Translations under genes and position numbers: made by a program
Shown here: in pieces, positions 23,080 through 35,600 of the stretch
Layout of the letters: the number at the start of each line of letters is the position of its first letter
Numbering within the stretch: the stretch's first letter is position 1
Assembly: GCA_947846985.1 (NCBI GenBank)
Contig: CANTUZ010000001.1
Location: 2,294,001-2,358,000 of the forward strand
DNA from: Fratercula arctica
Lineage: Eukaryota; Chordata; Aves; Charadriiformes; Alcidae
Direction: 5' to 3'
DNA length: 64,000 nt
The notes under the pieces: model-generated
Database searches by the model: none
Seen by the model: only the letters and a program-made list of their open reading frames with translations
What the model was told of the DNA's origin: nothing

Positions 23080-23838
23080 CAGCGAGTGTGACACCATAGC
23101 CCCATCCTTCTGGGTTGGGGCAACCAACACAAACTGAGGGATGAAGGGACTGAGAGCAGGCCTGAGGAGAAGGACTGGGGGGTGTTGGTGGATGAGAAGC
23201 TCAACTTGAGCCAACAATGTGTGCTGGCCACCCAGAAACCCAACCGCATCCCCAGCAGCGTGGGCAGCAGGGCGAGGGGGGGGATTCTGCCCCTCTGCTC
23301 CGCTCGGGGGAGACCCCCCTGCAGTGTTGCCTCCAGCTCTGGGGCCTCAGCACAGGAGAGACACGGAGCTGTTGGAGCGGGGCCAGAGGAGGCCCCGGAG
23401 ATGCTGGGAGGGCTGGAGCCCCTCTGCTGTGAGGACAGGCTGAGAGAGTTGGGGGGATTCAGCCTGGAGAAGAGAAGGTTCCGGGGAGACCTTGGAGCCC
23501 CTTCCAGTCCCTCAAGGGGCTCCAGGAAAGCTGGGGAGGGACTCTGGATGAGGGTGGTGAGCCATGGGGCAAGGGGGAACAGTTTTAAACTAAAACAGGG
23601 GAGATTCAGACCAGATCTAAGGAAGAAATGTTTTACGCTGAGGGTGGTGAGCCCTTGGCCCAGGTTGCCCAGAGAAGTGGGAGATGCCCCATCCCTGGAA
23701 ACATTCCAGGCCAGGTTGGATGGGACTCTGAGCAACCTGGTCTAGTCAAAGATGTCCCTGCTTATTGCAGGGGGGGTGGACTAGATGGCCTGTAAATGTC
23801 CCTTCCAACCCAAACCATTCTGTGATTCCGTGATTCCA
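23080..23838 (+). mobile_element. CR1 LINE in P2RY6 intron 1, antisense to the gene
   Basis: CR1 3' portion of about 750 bp ending in CATTCTGTGATTCCGTGATT. Reading frames show the CR1 reverse-transcriptase tail (LREFGG-like, [33 protein letters not shown]). It starts only about 75 bp intronic of the P2RY6 acceptor. The left edge is approximate because the 5' sequence is diverged. Confidence 0.92.
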
Positions 23839-23842
23839 AACC

Positions 23843-24900
23843 ACGATGATGGATTTAGAGGTCTATCAGGAAGACGAAGGTGGAGAGAGCTGGACCGTGT
23901 GGGGTGGTGACACATGGGACAGTGTGGTGGCCATGCTCACCACCATCTCAGCTCCGCTTTCCCTGGCGCTTGCACTCCACAGAAAGGTTAGCACAAGGCC
24001 AAACCACCCTCATCCGAGTGCCAGAGAGGAAATTGCAGCACGCCGTGCCGTTAGCCGCTGGCATGGCTTCCTGCTCCTCTGCAGGGGGTGCCAAAACCCT
24101 TTGGCCAGTCACCCGAGCAGGCTGCGTCCCCTGAGTTTCGGGAGATGCCACCTGCACCGAGGCCAGCACGACCCACAGATGTTTCATAGTTACTTTAATC
24201 GGGAATTGAGACTGGTGACGCTCTGGTTCCAGAGATTTTTGTCTTTTGGGCTAAGAGAGCCCATCCATGTGGCCTCTGGGCTGCTCTGAGCTGGAGAAGA
24301 GGCCACCCGCTTTTTTTAGAGGCTGAGACTGGTGCGAAAGATGTGGTCCTGCAGCATGGAGAGACCCCCCCTGACCCCAGCCACATCACTTGGTCAAATC
24401 CTTCACTGTGGCACCCATGGGTGCTACACGCTCCTGGGGGCTTGGGCAGAGCCACTTCTCCTTCCTCCTCCTGCTTCTTCCATCGCCTGCAGACCTGTCT
24501 GCCGTCCTGGTTGGTGGCACTGGGGTGGCACTTGCTTCCCCTCACATACCCCGGAGGCAGCCCTGACGCCTGGCGGGGATGAGCTTGCCTGGAAATGGGG
24601 TGTCTGGGGTCCCCACACAGGCTGGGAAGGGAAACTGAGGCAGGGAGGGGGAGTGGCTGAGGTCCAGCCAGGTGCATGGGGCAGAGGGGACCAGAGGGGG
24701 ACACACGAGTCCAGGGTCCATCCCGTTAGCTTGTACCACCCTGGTGGCCCCATTTCGGGTCTTTGGGGATTTACTAGCCCCAGAGAACAGCCTAGCCGTG
24801 GGGTCAAGCTTGGGGAGAGTACTGGAGGGGGGGGACAACCTCATTTTTGGGGGTGCAGATCAGTTCCCCCCCTGCCCTCCCTGCTGCTGCAGAACCCTCC
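23843..24900. other. P2RY6 intron 1 segment, no feature seen
   Basis: Single-copy intronic sequence between the CR1 and the repeat blocks; no exon-like or RNA-like signal found. Confidence 0.5.
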
Positions 24901-24904
24901 TACC

Positions 24905-25050
24905 CCCTGGCACGCCACTAAGCCCCTTTGGCACTCACTGAGCCCCTTTGCTACCCCACTGAGCCCCTCCTAGCACCCTGCTGAGCCCCCTTGACACCCC
25001 ACTGAGCCCCCCTCACCCCACTGTGCCCCATTGTACCCACTGTCACCCAG
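24905..25050. repeat. Short CCACTGAGCCCC tandem repeat
   Basis: Six or seven diverged copies of a roughly 17-24 bp unit containing CACTGAGCCCC, inside P2RY6 intron 1. Confidence 0.75.
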
Positions 25051-25489
25051 TTCCACGCAGTCCCAGCTCCCACCTCTGCCACCTCCAAGCCAATAAGTGC
25101 CCCATGGCTGTGAATTGCTCTATCCCCTGGGACCCCCAAACCTTCCCCAGGACCCCAAGCCAGGGCAGCACCCATCCCGGCCCCCACCCTGGGCATCCAC
25201 AGGAGCCTCTGCCATCCTACGGGTGCTCGCAGGAATACCACGGTGACACTGGAGACATGGTGGCCAGCAGGAGGGGTGGGGTGTCCTGGGGGACCTGGGA
25301 GCACATCTTACCTGCTGGGGTGGCAGGGGGTGGCAGGGGGTGCCACAGGGTGCTGGGATCCACTGCTCTGCCCAGTGCCCGGACACATCTGTGGCCTCAG
25401 GGTGCTGCGCTCGCCCCCATTGAGCAACGCTTCCCCTTTCCACCCAACGGCAGCACCGTGGGGCGATGGGGAACAGAAACCTGGGTGGC

Positions 25490-27015
25490 AGGGTGGGCAC
25501 TGCGCTGCATGGCATGGCACCGTGGACACTGTGTGGCACTGCATGGCAGGGTGGGCACTGGACCGTGCTGCATGGCACAGCACTGCACGACTATGCATGA
25601 CACTGCATGGCAAGGTGGGCACTGCAGGACATCACATGGCACTGCAGGGAAGGGTGGACACTGTACTGCATGGCATGGCACTGCATGGCATGGCACTGCA
25701 TGGCATGGTGGGCATTGCACCATGCCACATAGCAGAGCACTGCATGGCACTGCATGGCAGGGTGTCACTGCACTGCATGGCACAACACTGCATGGCACAG
25801 CAAAGGCAGGTTGGGCACTGCAGGACATGGCACCATGGGCACTGCTTGGTACTGCAGGGCAGGGTGGGCACTGTACTGCATGGCACAGCACTGCAGGGCA
25901 CAGCAGGGCAGGTTGGGCACTACAAGACATGGCACCATGGGCTCTGCTTGGCACTGCAGGGCAGGGTGGCACTGTACTGCATGGCATGGCACTGCATGAC
26001 ATTGCAAAGGCAGGTTGGGCACTGCAGGACATGACACCATGGGTACTGCATGGCAGGGTTGGCACTGTACTGCATGGCACAACACTGCATGGCACAGCAG
26101 GGCAGGTTGGTCATTGCAAGACATGGCAGCATGGACACTGCTTGGCACTGCAGGGCAGGGTGGGCACTGTAGTGCATGGCACAGCACTGCATGGCACTGC
26201 AGGGCAGGGTGGACACTTCATGGCATGGCTCTGCATGGCACAGCACCATGGGCACTGCATGGCACTGCATGGCACAGCACTGCATGGCACAGCATGGCAG
26301 GGTGTCACTGCACTGCATGGCACAGCACTGCATGGTGCAGCAAAGGCAAGTTGGGCACTGCAGGACATGACACCATGGGTACTGCATGGCAGGGTTGGCA
26401 CTGTACTGCATGGCACAACACTGCATGGCACAGCAGGGCAGGTTGGTCACTGCAGGACATGGCAGCATGGACGCTGCTCGGCACTGCAGGGCAGGGTGAG
26501 CACTGTAGTGCATGGCATGGCACTGCATGGCATGGTGAGTGTTGCACTGTGCCATGTAGCAGAACACTGCATGGCACTGCATGGCAGGGTGGCACTGTCC
26601 TGCATGGCATGGCGGCACTGTACTGCATTGCATGGCACTGCATGACACTGCAAAAGCAGTTTGGGCACTGCAAGACATGGCACCATGGGCACTGCTTGGC
26701 ACTGCAGGGCAGGGTGGGCACTGTAGTGCATGGCATGACACTGCATGGCATGGTGGGCATTGCACCATGCCACACAGCAGAGCACTGCATGGCACTGCAG
26801 GGCAGAGTGGACACTTCATGGCATAGCTCTGCATGGCACAGCACCATGGGCACTGCATGGCACTGCATGGCACGGCACTGCATGGCACAGAAGGGCAGGT
26901 TGGGCACTGCAGGACATGGCACCATGGGCACCACATGGCACTGCATGGCAGGGCGGGCACTGCACCACACGACACTGCACAGCACTGCATGGCTGTGTAG
27001 CGTGGCATGGCACGG
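25490..27015. repeat. TGGCAC/TGCATG minisatellite, 1.5 kb, with higher-order repeats
   Basis: Built from 10- and 15-bp modules such as CACTGCATGG and CACTGCATGGCATGG. Higher-order periods are visible: GCAGGTTGGG recurs at 25806, 25908 and 26010 (102 bp each), and a 336-bp block from 26010 is repeated from 26346 with few changes. Several frames on both strands stay open for hundreds of codons (for example plus 25023-26645), giving repetitive histidine/glycine/threonine/alanine or cysteine/proline/alanine peptides with no protein family behind them. Confidence 0.92.
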
Positions 27016-27034
27016 CACAGCCCGCGCCAGCACC

Positions 27035-27160
27035 TCCATCACACCTCGTACATACATCCCCATCCCCTACACACACACATGGACCCCCTACACACACATA
27101 TGCAGATTCCCTAAGCACACACACACGGACACACGTGTGCACACCCCTATGAACACGCCC
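27035..27160. repeat. CA-rich microsatellite
   Basis: Impure ACACACAC runs interspersed with CCCCTA and TGCA, next to the TGGCAC array. Confidence 0.75.
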
Positions 27161-27726
27161 TACACGTGTACACAGGCCTGCACCCCCCATGCACCCCTAT
27201 CATGCCCCCAAAAGAACTGTACCCAGATACCAAGGGACATCCAGAGCTGGCAAATGCCACCAGGACCAGGGAAGTGCCCCAGACCCAGGTCTGGCATACC
27301 ATTGTGCCGCTGGCTGTGGCAAATGCCACCAAGCCCTTGAATTTTTGGTCTTTTCCCCCATTTTGGGGTCTTTTTCCCCATTTTTTGAGTCTTTCCCCCT
27401 ATTTTTAGCTCCTTCCAAGTGTGGACATCTGGGGCAGATGCTGGGAACAGGGAAGGCAGCCGGTATGGTGGCACCAAGGGAAGGAAGATTGCTCCTTGTC
27501 CTTATCCTTGTCCTTGTCCCCTCTCACTGCAGCCACACAAGGGAACCTGAGGCACAGGTTTGAAGCAAAGGAGTGTGGTTCACACCCCATTTTAATAGAT
27601 TTTCTCCCCAAAACACCCCTCGAAGGAGCATTTGGAGAAGGGATGCTAAGGAACATGCCCAAGACTACACAAGCCATCAGTGGCAGAGGGTATTCATAGC
27701 CAGACCTGAGCCAAAAATACAATGGG

Positions 27727-27769
27727 CAGCTGAAAAACAAGGGACCCCCCCCCCCCCCCCCCAAAAAAA
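27727..27769. repeat. Poly-C followed by poly-A tract
   Basis: About 22 consecutive C then 8 A. The exact length is likely to be unreliable in sequencing and assembly. Confidence 0.85.
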
Positions 27770-29411
27770 ATGGTAAATGAGCAAAAAAACCCCTTTGTAA
27801 CAGGGAAACGGGGCACTGAAAGCCAGTGCTGCTGGGCTGGGAGGGACAGGAAAGCTGGAGGAGAGAAGGAAAAACCCCTCCCGATCCCAGGAAAACCCAG
27901 CTGTGGGATGAGCTAAGCACAACCTTTCTGTTAGACACCAGAGAATCCCCACCCCAGCTCTACCCACTGCCTGCAGCCACCTGTAACCCTGCAATCGCAG
28001 CCTGCCAGCGCCCATAAATCACCGCTGTTTCCAATTAATGAAACCACATCAAGACACTCGGCTTCATCCTGCTGCTGGACCCGTGGCACGTCCCCGGGTC
28101 GTGACCTGCCCTGGCGGATTAGCCCCAAAGTCCCTTTTTTCACCCCAAAAAACCCATCAGAGGAATCCCTGCCAGTCCTTGGAGTGATGGGGTGGGCACC
28201 CTCCGCGCTCAGCCTGCCCTAAAAGCAGACATCCATGGGATTATGGAGACCGGGTCCCTGTGCCCTGATGCCACGGTGATGGGCACTGGGAGAATTCCAT
28301 TGCGAAATGAGACTTGCGGGGGGGGGGGGAAAGGGAATGCCCTGACACCCCGGTGATGGGCACCAAGCGAAACGAGACTTGCAGGAGGGGGAAAAAAGGG
28401 GTGCCCGTGGTGTTGGGGTCCTCTGTAGGATGGTGTCACCCTGATCCCATGGGTTTAAGGGGCCTGAGAAGGAGGAACTGGGTTAAGAAAGAGAAGTGGG
28501 ACCGCTCTGTGGCCAGACGGGGAAGAGATTAAAAATAATCGCCAGCTCCGCTTGCCAGCGGCCGCAAGCTTCCTCCAACATGTGCTGGCACAGCTTTGCC
28601 CCCCTCTGACCCCTTTGCTTTCAAACCATCTCATGCAAGCCCTTCTCCGGTGAAATGAGCTTTAATTAACACCCTGATATTAATATGAAGAGGGTTTCTG
28701 CAACCTTGCTACAGCGGGAAAGTATTTTGGCTGCTGCTGCCCTCGGATAGGGTAGGGGGGATGGCTTCCTCCCTTGGAAACCTTCCTCCTTGAGTTGTCC
28801 CTGGGAGGAGACCATGGTGGGGACATCTTGGTGGCTTGATGGCAGGGCTGGGATAGCGGAGATGGAAGCGAAAGCTCCAGCTCAGCAGATTTCAAAGGGG
28901 ATGAAGGGGGGATGCTCCCGCCCAGCATGTCACTTGGCCGAAGCCACAACATCCCTGTCCCCAAACACATCCTGGCTGGTCTCAAAACACCTGCAGGTGG
29001 CCATGGACATGTCCCACCTGGCCCAGTGTGGTCAGGGAACAAGGCTGGGGTGTTTTAAGGGAAATCTCCATTTATCAAAGCCTGAAGGTGTAATGATGTG
29101 GCCAAATTGGGCCAGAGAGGCCTTTTTAGGTGCTTAACGTAGACTCGTGGGGTCAGGGCACAGGAACAGTCCCTCTGGCGATGGCAGGTGGCTCTGCCAC
29201 CGATGTACTCTGTCCTTGGGTGACTCCCTTCACCTCCCCATGCTCTGGTGCCCTGTCTCTAAAATCAATCAGCATCTCAGGGATGCTCTGAGCAACCTGG
29301 GCAGCGTTTTCCTGCTGGAAATGGGAGATGCTGAGGGACAGGGGAGGTGCAATGAGTTGATCCGGTCTCAGCTGACAGCGCCGAGGCCCTGGCTGGGCTT
29401 GTATAAACCCA
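27770..29411. other. P2RY6 intron 1 segment, no gene seen
   Basis: Mostly single-copy sequence with a G run near 28319-28329. No exon with flanking splice signals could be recognised. Confidence 0.5.
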
Positions 29412-29545
29412 TTCATAGAATCATCACAGAATGGTTTGGGTCGGAAGGGACCTTAAAGATCATCTTGTTCCAAACTCCCTGCCCTGGGGAGGGACACCTC
29501 CCACTGGACCAGGCTGTTCAAAGCCCCGTTCAACCTGGTCTTGAA
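29412..29545 (-). mobile_element. CR1 LINE fragment, minus orientation
   Basis: It begins with the reverse complement of the CR1 3' octamers (TAGAATCATCACAGAATGG), continues through GGAAGGGACCTTAAAGATCA and the CAACCTGGTCTTGAA segment, and stops abruptly at the AT microsatellite. Only about 135 bp remain. Confidence 0.88.
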
Positions 29546-30085
29546 TATATATTCATATATACATATATATTCATATATACACACAAACATATAGGCACAT
29601 ATAAAGCCATGTTCACCCACATGTAGACACATATGCATAAATGTATATATACAAGCATATACACCTTTCCATATAAATACACCTCTATACATATATACCT
29701 CTATAGATAAATACACCTCTATGCATACATACCTCTCTCTGTCTATAACTCTATGCACAAATATACCTCTCTACATATATATACAAACATATATGGCTCT
29801 ACACACATGTACACACACACACACATACATTTCTCTATACATATATAGAAATATGTCTCCATTCACACACACATATATACAAACTTCTCCACCTATATAC
29901 ACAAATATGGGTCTCCGAGCACATGGACTCACACACGTGTATATACGTAACTCCATCCATATATACACACATATATTTATGCCTCTATACACACGTCTAT
30001 GCACACATGCTCATATATACAAATATATTTATACCTCTGTGTGTATATATGTACAAATACATATAGATAGATATATCTATGATTC
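29546..30085. repeat. AT-rich ACACATATATA microsatellite, about 540 bp
   Basis: Degenerate TATATACA/CACATA sequence with embedded CTCTATACA steps. It starts exactly where the CR1 fragment ends and stops where the GC-rich 35-bp minisatellite begins. Confidence 0.9.
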
Positions 30086-30094
30086 TACGATCTC

Positions 30095-31105
30095 TGGATT
30101 GGACTCAATGCTTTCTGGATCTGGCTCCATCCTCTCCAGTTCTGCCTCGTCCTGCCCAGTTCGATCTGATCTGCTTGGGTCCAGTCCTGCCTGGTTCAGT
30201 CTCATCCACTTGGGTCTGATCCTGTCTCATCTGGCCCCATCCTGACTGATTCGGTCTGACCCACTTAGGTCCGATTCTGCATGGTTCCATCTGATCCATT
30301 CGCATCCCATCCTGCCCAGTTTGGTCCCACCCTGACTGGTTCAGTCTGACCTACTCAGGTCCCATCTTTCCCAGTTCGGTCTGACCCTCGGGTCTCATCC
30401 TGAATTGGTTTTGTCTGACACAATCTGGCCCCATCCTGCCCAGTTTGGTCTGACCCTTTTTGGGTCTGATCCTGCCCCATTCACTCTGACACTCTCGGGT
30501 CCAGTCCTGCCCAGTTTGGTGCCATCCTGCCCAGAGTGGTCTGCCCTGCTCAGGTCTGATTCTGCACAGCTCAATCTGACCCACTCAGGTCCCATCCTGT
30601 CCAGTTTGGTCTGAGCCGGTCGGGTCTCATCCTGCCCGGTTCGGAATAACCCTGTCAGATCCCATCCTGCATGATCCCCTCAGGTCTGATCCTGCCCAGT
30701 TCGGTCTGACCCTCGGGTCTCATCCTGAACCGGTTTTGTCTGACACGTTCGGGCTCGATCCTGCCCGGTCTGGCCCCGTCCTCCCCAGTCCGGTCTGACC
30801 CTTTTGGGTCTCATCCTGTCCGGTTCGGTCTGATCCACTCAGGTCCCATCCTGCCCGGTTCGATCTGGCCCTGTCGGGTCCCGTCTTGCCTGGTCCGACC
30901 CCATCCTGCGCGGTTCCCTTTGACCCTCTCGGGTCCCATCCCGCCCGGTTCCCTCTGACTCTCTCGGGTCCGATCCTGCCCGGTGCAGCCCCATCCCGCC
31001 CGGTTCCCTCTGACCCTCTCGGGTACCATCCTGCCCGGTGCAGCCCCATCCCACCCGGTTCCCTCTGACCCTCTCGGGTCCCATACCGCCCCTGTTCGAT
31101 TGGTC
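30095..31105. repeat. 35/55-bp minisatellite next to the P2RY6 5' exon
   Basis: Units are 35 bp (CCTGCCCGGTTCGGTCTGAC, then CCTCTCGGGTCCCAT) with a 20-bp insert variant that makes 55 bp. CTCTCGGGT starts at 30926, 30961, 31016 and 31071, giving 35, 55 and 55 bp. About 28 copies. Copies near 30900-31085 are nearly identical; those near 30100-30400 are strongly diverged. The array ends about 25-45 bp from the exon 1 splice donor. Confidence 0.92.
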
Positions 31106-31125
31106 CCGTCCCTCCCGTACGCGGC

Positions 31126-31270
31126 ACTTACCGGCAGCGGGATGCGCCGGAGCGGCAGCAGCGCTCAGTGCCCGGGGCCGCCCCGCTGCCGCTCGCCGCC
31201 GGCCCCGCTCCGCCCCGGGGCCGCCCCGCTCCGCCCCGCTCCGCCCCGCTCCGGCCCCGGCACCTGTGGG
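31126..31270 (-). promoter_or_regulatory. P2RY6: P2RY6 5' non-coding exon and CpG-island promoter
   Basis: On the minus strand CCGCTGCCG is followed by GTAAGTGCC, a consensus donor with the last exon base at 31132. Immediately upstream (31140-31265) is a dense CpG island with repeated CCGCCCC/GGGGCGG boxes, the Sp1-type signature of a housekeeping-style promoter. It is the only CpG island between the P2RY6 and P2RY2 coding exons on the correct side, and the P2RY6 acceptor lies 8.1 kb downstream. The assignment to P2RY6 is inference from orientation and position. The transcription start is not defined. Confidence 0.72.
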
Positions 31271-32595
31271 GGCTGGGGAAGGGTCACAGCTGGATTGGGG
31301 GTGGCGGGGCAGGGAAAAAACATCTGGGCTGGGGGGGCGACAGCTGCCTGCAGGGGGCTGCCATGCAAACATCTGTCTTGGCATCACGGGCAAACATCTG
31401 GAGTGAATGGGGGGGGGCTTCCAATAAGCCCCAAAGTGGGATTTACAGAGTGGGATGCTCATGCACCGGTCAACAGTTGGATTTTCCTGGCCAGAGACTG
31501 GGACCTGCTGCAGGGAGCAGCTGAGTGTTGGGGACAGGGTCTCCCCGCGGCACCGGGTCTCAGCCGAAGGGGTCGGTGGCTTCTGTACTCATTAACCAAG
31601 CGGTCGAGCCTCCGCGCTTCCTGAACAGGGCTATTAAAGAGCAATAAGGAAAGGAACCCCGGGGGAACGTGTCGGGTATGAAAGGGCCGATGCATAAACA
31701 GCCCAGGGATGCCGAGACTACGTGAGATGGAGGGCTCGGCCCTTCCTTTCCCTGGATGCCCAGTTTGCCCTCCAAAATTATTCCCTTCCTTCCTTTTTTG
31801 GGGCTTGTGATGGGTCTAGGTGAAGGTGGAGGGGAAGGAGGCGTTAACTGGCATTGCCCGGGTGATGGAGCACCATGTGGAGGGCTCGCTGGCATCACCT
31901 CATTGAGCAATGCACCCCCAGAACTGGCACCCAAATAGGAGGAGAAGGGTTTTGGGCAGGCGCTGGGCTGCAGGGTGCGGGATGGGGAGGTGGAACGATG
32001 CCGCAGCCCGCCTGCATCCCGCCGGCGCCTGCACTACGGCGGACAACAATGGGCTTTCATCGATCCTGGCACGAGCCCGCAGCCAAGCCAGGCAGCGGGG
32101 CCACGGGGGAGATGGGCTCTGGCGAGAGCAGCTGGGAATATTTGCAACCACAGCCAGGCTGGAGCCGTCACCCTCATCCTGGGGCTGCCTGGGCTTGTGG
32201 GGTTGGGTTGGCGATGGCTCGGTGCCCTGGTGAAATTCCCCGCTCCCTCAGCTGCCACGAGGAGACGGAAACTGAGGGGGGAAAAGTGTCTTTCCCCAGA
32301 ATAAAGCAGAAAACATGCCTTGTGCAAACAAGCCCAGCAGCCTGCCATGGGGAGCCCAGGGCTTTCCGCAAGCATCCTGGGAATGCAGCTGAGAACGGAC
32401 ACAACTCACTCCTCCGATGAGCCACCAGTGACAGCCTCCAACACTGCCTCCGTCTTCAGGGCAAGCTCCGAGCTGGTGAAAGGGAACTGGTGTCCTCCTC
32501 CCTCCTGGTACTGCGGGTGTCCTTGCGGGTCCCCAAGGTGAATGCCTCATAGCCAGCTGTCCCACTGTGGGGACACTGTAAATAGTGGAGGGAGT
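31271..32595. other. Upstream flank of P2RY6, no gene seen
   Basis: Sequence upstream of the CpG island. Short frames only; no recognisable product. Confidence 0.5.
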
Positions 32596-32597
32596 GT

Positions 32598-32598
32598 T

Positions 32599-32631
<33 letters not shown>

Positions 32632-32637
32632 GAAAAT
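32598..32637. repeat. (AAAAG)n microsatellite
   Basis: Poly-A followed by about five GAAAA/AAAAG units. Confidence 0.9.
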
Positions 32638-32639
32638 AG

Positions 32640-35600
32640 CAGCTCCTGGCTGCCTGCCAGCCCCAGCCGCCTCTGCTGAGCCTGGCAGCCGAACCCAGAG
32701 CCTCCAGCTCAGCCCTACAGCACCTGGAATAAAGGGGAACATCGCCCCCTCCCCCCTCCCCCCCCCCGAAAAAATGACATTTTGGGGGTTGAGCAGGGAC
32801 GGAAGAGGCAAATTTGGAGGCAGCAGCGAGGCTAAAAAAGAGATTTCAAGCATGGCATTGTTTTTACACCTCTTCTTATCCATGCAAAAGGCGGACGAAG
32901 CTTGTTGGGAAAAATAATCAGGGGAAGGGAATAGCCTGGGTCCCTCTTGCAGTCTCACCGATTGAATTAATCCCTGGCCAAAAGGCCTGACATGGGGGCT
33001 GGCTTTGGCCTCACGAGACTCCTTGGCCACCTGGTTTCTCCTCCTCCGGCTGGATGTTGCCAGTGATCACGTTAGCGGCTGATTGCAGGAGACCTTTGCC
33101 ACTGCTGCCCAGGGTAATTGCACCTTCCCACTGGGCTCTGTGTTTCCAGTCGCCAGCGGGTCGCAGCAGGATGCCAGGATGGAGACAGGATCACCCATGG
33201 TGGAGGCCAAGGAGGCAGCGGGGAGCTGGGGCCACGCTCCCCCAACCAATGCAAAACTCTTGATGGAGGCGAAAAGCAGCATTTTTCAAATGCTGAAGCT
33301 TTGTGAAAGCCTCAGGGCAGGGATGTCCCCACAACCAGACGCTGGACATCCCCATGGGGAGGGTCCTACAGGGCTTTCAGGTTCTCCCCCAACCCAGACA
33401 TACCAGGGGCACCGGTTGGGTCCCTCCTGCCTTGGTCTCCGCAACAGCTCACCAGACGGGAGATGTCTTGCATGAAAAATTTCATTACTTCTAAAAGCTA
33501 TTTATAGTGGAAATGAAGTTAATTTCTCATGTCCTCTTGACAACACCAGCCTGCCAGGGTGGTGGACCTGGTAGAGCTTGCTCATGAGGAGGTGACGTGA
33601 TGGCAACTTTCTCTTTTTTAACCAGATCAGAGGAGATGGTCACCCCAGGCTCACCCGCAGACATCTGCTACCCCAGCACCTGCATTTGAGTCCCCAGATT
33701 TTTAGCAAAGAAGGTGTTTGGTGGAGAAAGTCTCATCTCTTGAGGTCCACTGTGATGGCCCTCTCTTTCTTCTTGCTGTTCACCACAGTCAAATGAGTGC
33801 AGCTACCTGGCGTGAAAACCCCAAGAGAAGACGACAAGTCTCATTACTGGACCTCTGTTTTGAAGAAACTGTTCTAATCTTCAGTCCCCATTTCCATGAT
33901 GGGTCCCAGGTCCACGTTTCTGGCCATCCAGCCCAAATTTCCTTCTGGAGGTGATGAGGACCCAGAAACAGCTTGCAAGCCCAATGCACCCATTCTGCCG
34001 GGGCTCTGCCGGAGTGCCAGGAAACCTTGGCTTTGATGGGAATTTAGACAAAAAAGCCTTGGCTTTGCTCCAAGTGACAGCTGACCCGCCATTCCTATGC
34101 CTCAGCATTTCTGAAGAAGTGTACTTCAGCTCCTTTTCCTCTCCAACCTGCTTTCCTAGAGCCCCGCGGACGTCAGCAGAGGCGGAAGGGGTTGCTGAGC
34201 TTCTCCTCCTCCCAGCACATAGGTGATTAATGCCTTGATCTTTGCAGGCTTCCTTTCCTCTTGCTGGCACATGCTGATGTGCCTCGGGGACTCAGGGTTT
34301 CTTCCGCTCATGACTTTTCTTTGCTCGGGAATCCTCAAGAAGCAATGCAGAGCACAAGGATCCAGGTGTGGGTGGTGTCTTAGGCTCCAGTTTCATCTGC
34401 AACTTCAGTAGAAGGAAAGTGAGGGGTGTTTGGGAGGTGGTCTGGATGCAAGAGACCTCATCTGTCTGCTGGTGAAGCGGGTTGGGAAGGGAGATTTTGG
34501 GACTCACGTCTATGGGTCTTTACAGGCAGGAAATCCCAGGGCTTGGGGCATGCGGGGTCCTTGTGGCAGAGGTTTCCAAGGTGGGTCTTCACACTTTGTG
34601 GCCATCTTTGAGAGGTCTTCATCACTCCCACTGCTAGGAGGCTCTGCAAAGAGGGAGGTCATTGGCTCTCACTGCCTCATCCTCGCAAATTGTACTTTCT
34701 CCCTTTGAGGACAGAGCTGGGGTCTGGGATGGGGACATCTCTGAACTTTGCATTGTTGAGTGGAAATCAAACGCCTCCAGGTCAGCCACAATCTCTCCTT
34801 CAGCTCTTTCTCCTCCTTCCCATGGCAGCAGATCACCCAGCCCTTTTGGGTTTCCACCCCTCTGTGTCTCTTCGCATCCTAGGAGAGCCCCAAGCTCCTG
34901 AAGCTTAGCACAGTGATGGCCATCTCAGTCTTCTCACCAACACACCTCTTCATGAATACCCATCATCCCCATCCCCCATGATGGGAGACCATGCTATGGA
35001 GCAGAGGTGCAACCCAGCATGGAGCTCCACCTTCCTTGTGCTGGGAGAACTGGGCTGTCGGCAGTCCCAGAGATGGATCCAGATATCAGGTGATAATAAA
35101 AGTGTCCAAAAGCAGGCTCAGCTCCCCATGGGGACCTGCAGGATCCGGCCGCAGTGCCAGCTGTGTAGGGAGTGGTGGAGGAGCACGCCGTGTTCCTTTG
35201 GCTCACCACCTCCAGGCTCCTCCGCTTTCCAGACTGCATCCACAGGGAGCAATAAGGACGTCAAAGCATACAAGACCTGCAGGTACCTTTGGTATTTCCC
35301 ATCCAGGAAAGATTTAAAATAACTAACGCCGACTTGCTGCTGTTTCCTCGATAGCTTGTTTTCTTTGGCTCTTGGACGAGAGGCCGTTCTCCAGCTGGAG
35401 AGTTTTTGCTGGTAAACGATTGCCCCCAGTTACAACCAGGGATGAAGGGTAGAAATGTTGATGGAGATGCCTCCTTTTGGGGTGCCACCATCCCAGCAGG
35501 ACAACACAGTGGGGCACATTCGTAGGGTGAAAATACCTATTTCAAAGTTGAAAACCAGTATCTCAGGTATGATCAACCTGAGGGACTCCATGACCATGGT

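Noticed and set aside
25023..27340. 540- and 441-codon open frames (plus) and a 362-codon frame (minus, 25920-27008)
   Set aside because: They are produced by the stop-free TGGCAC minisatellite. No family motif, no splice or start context, and the same property on both strands.
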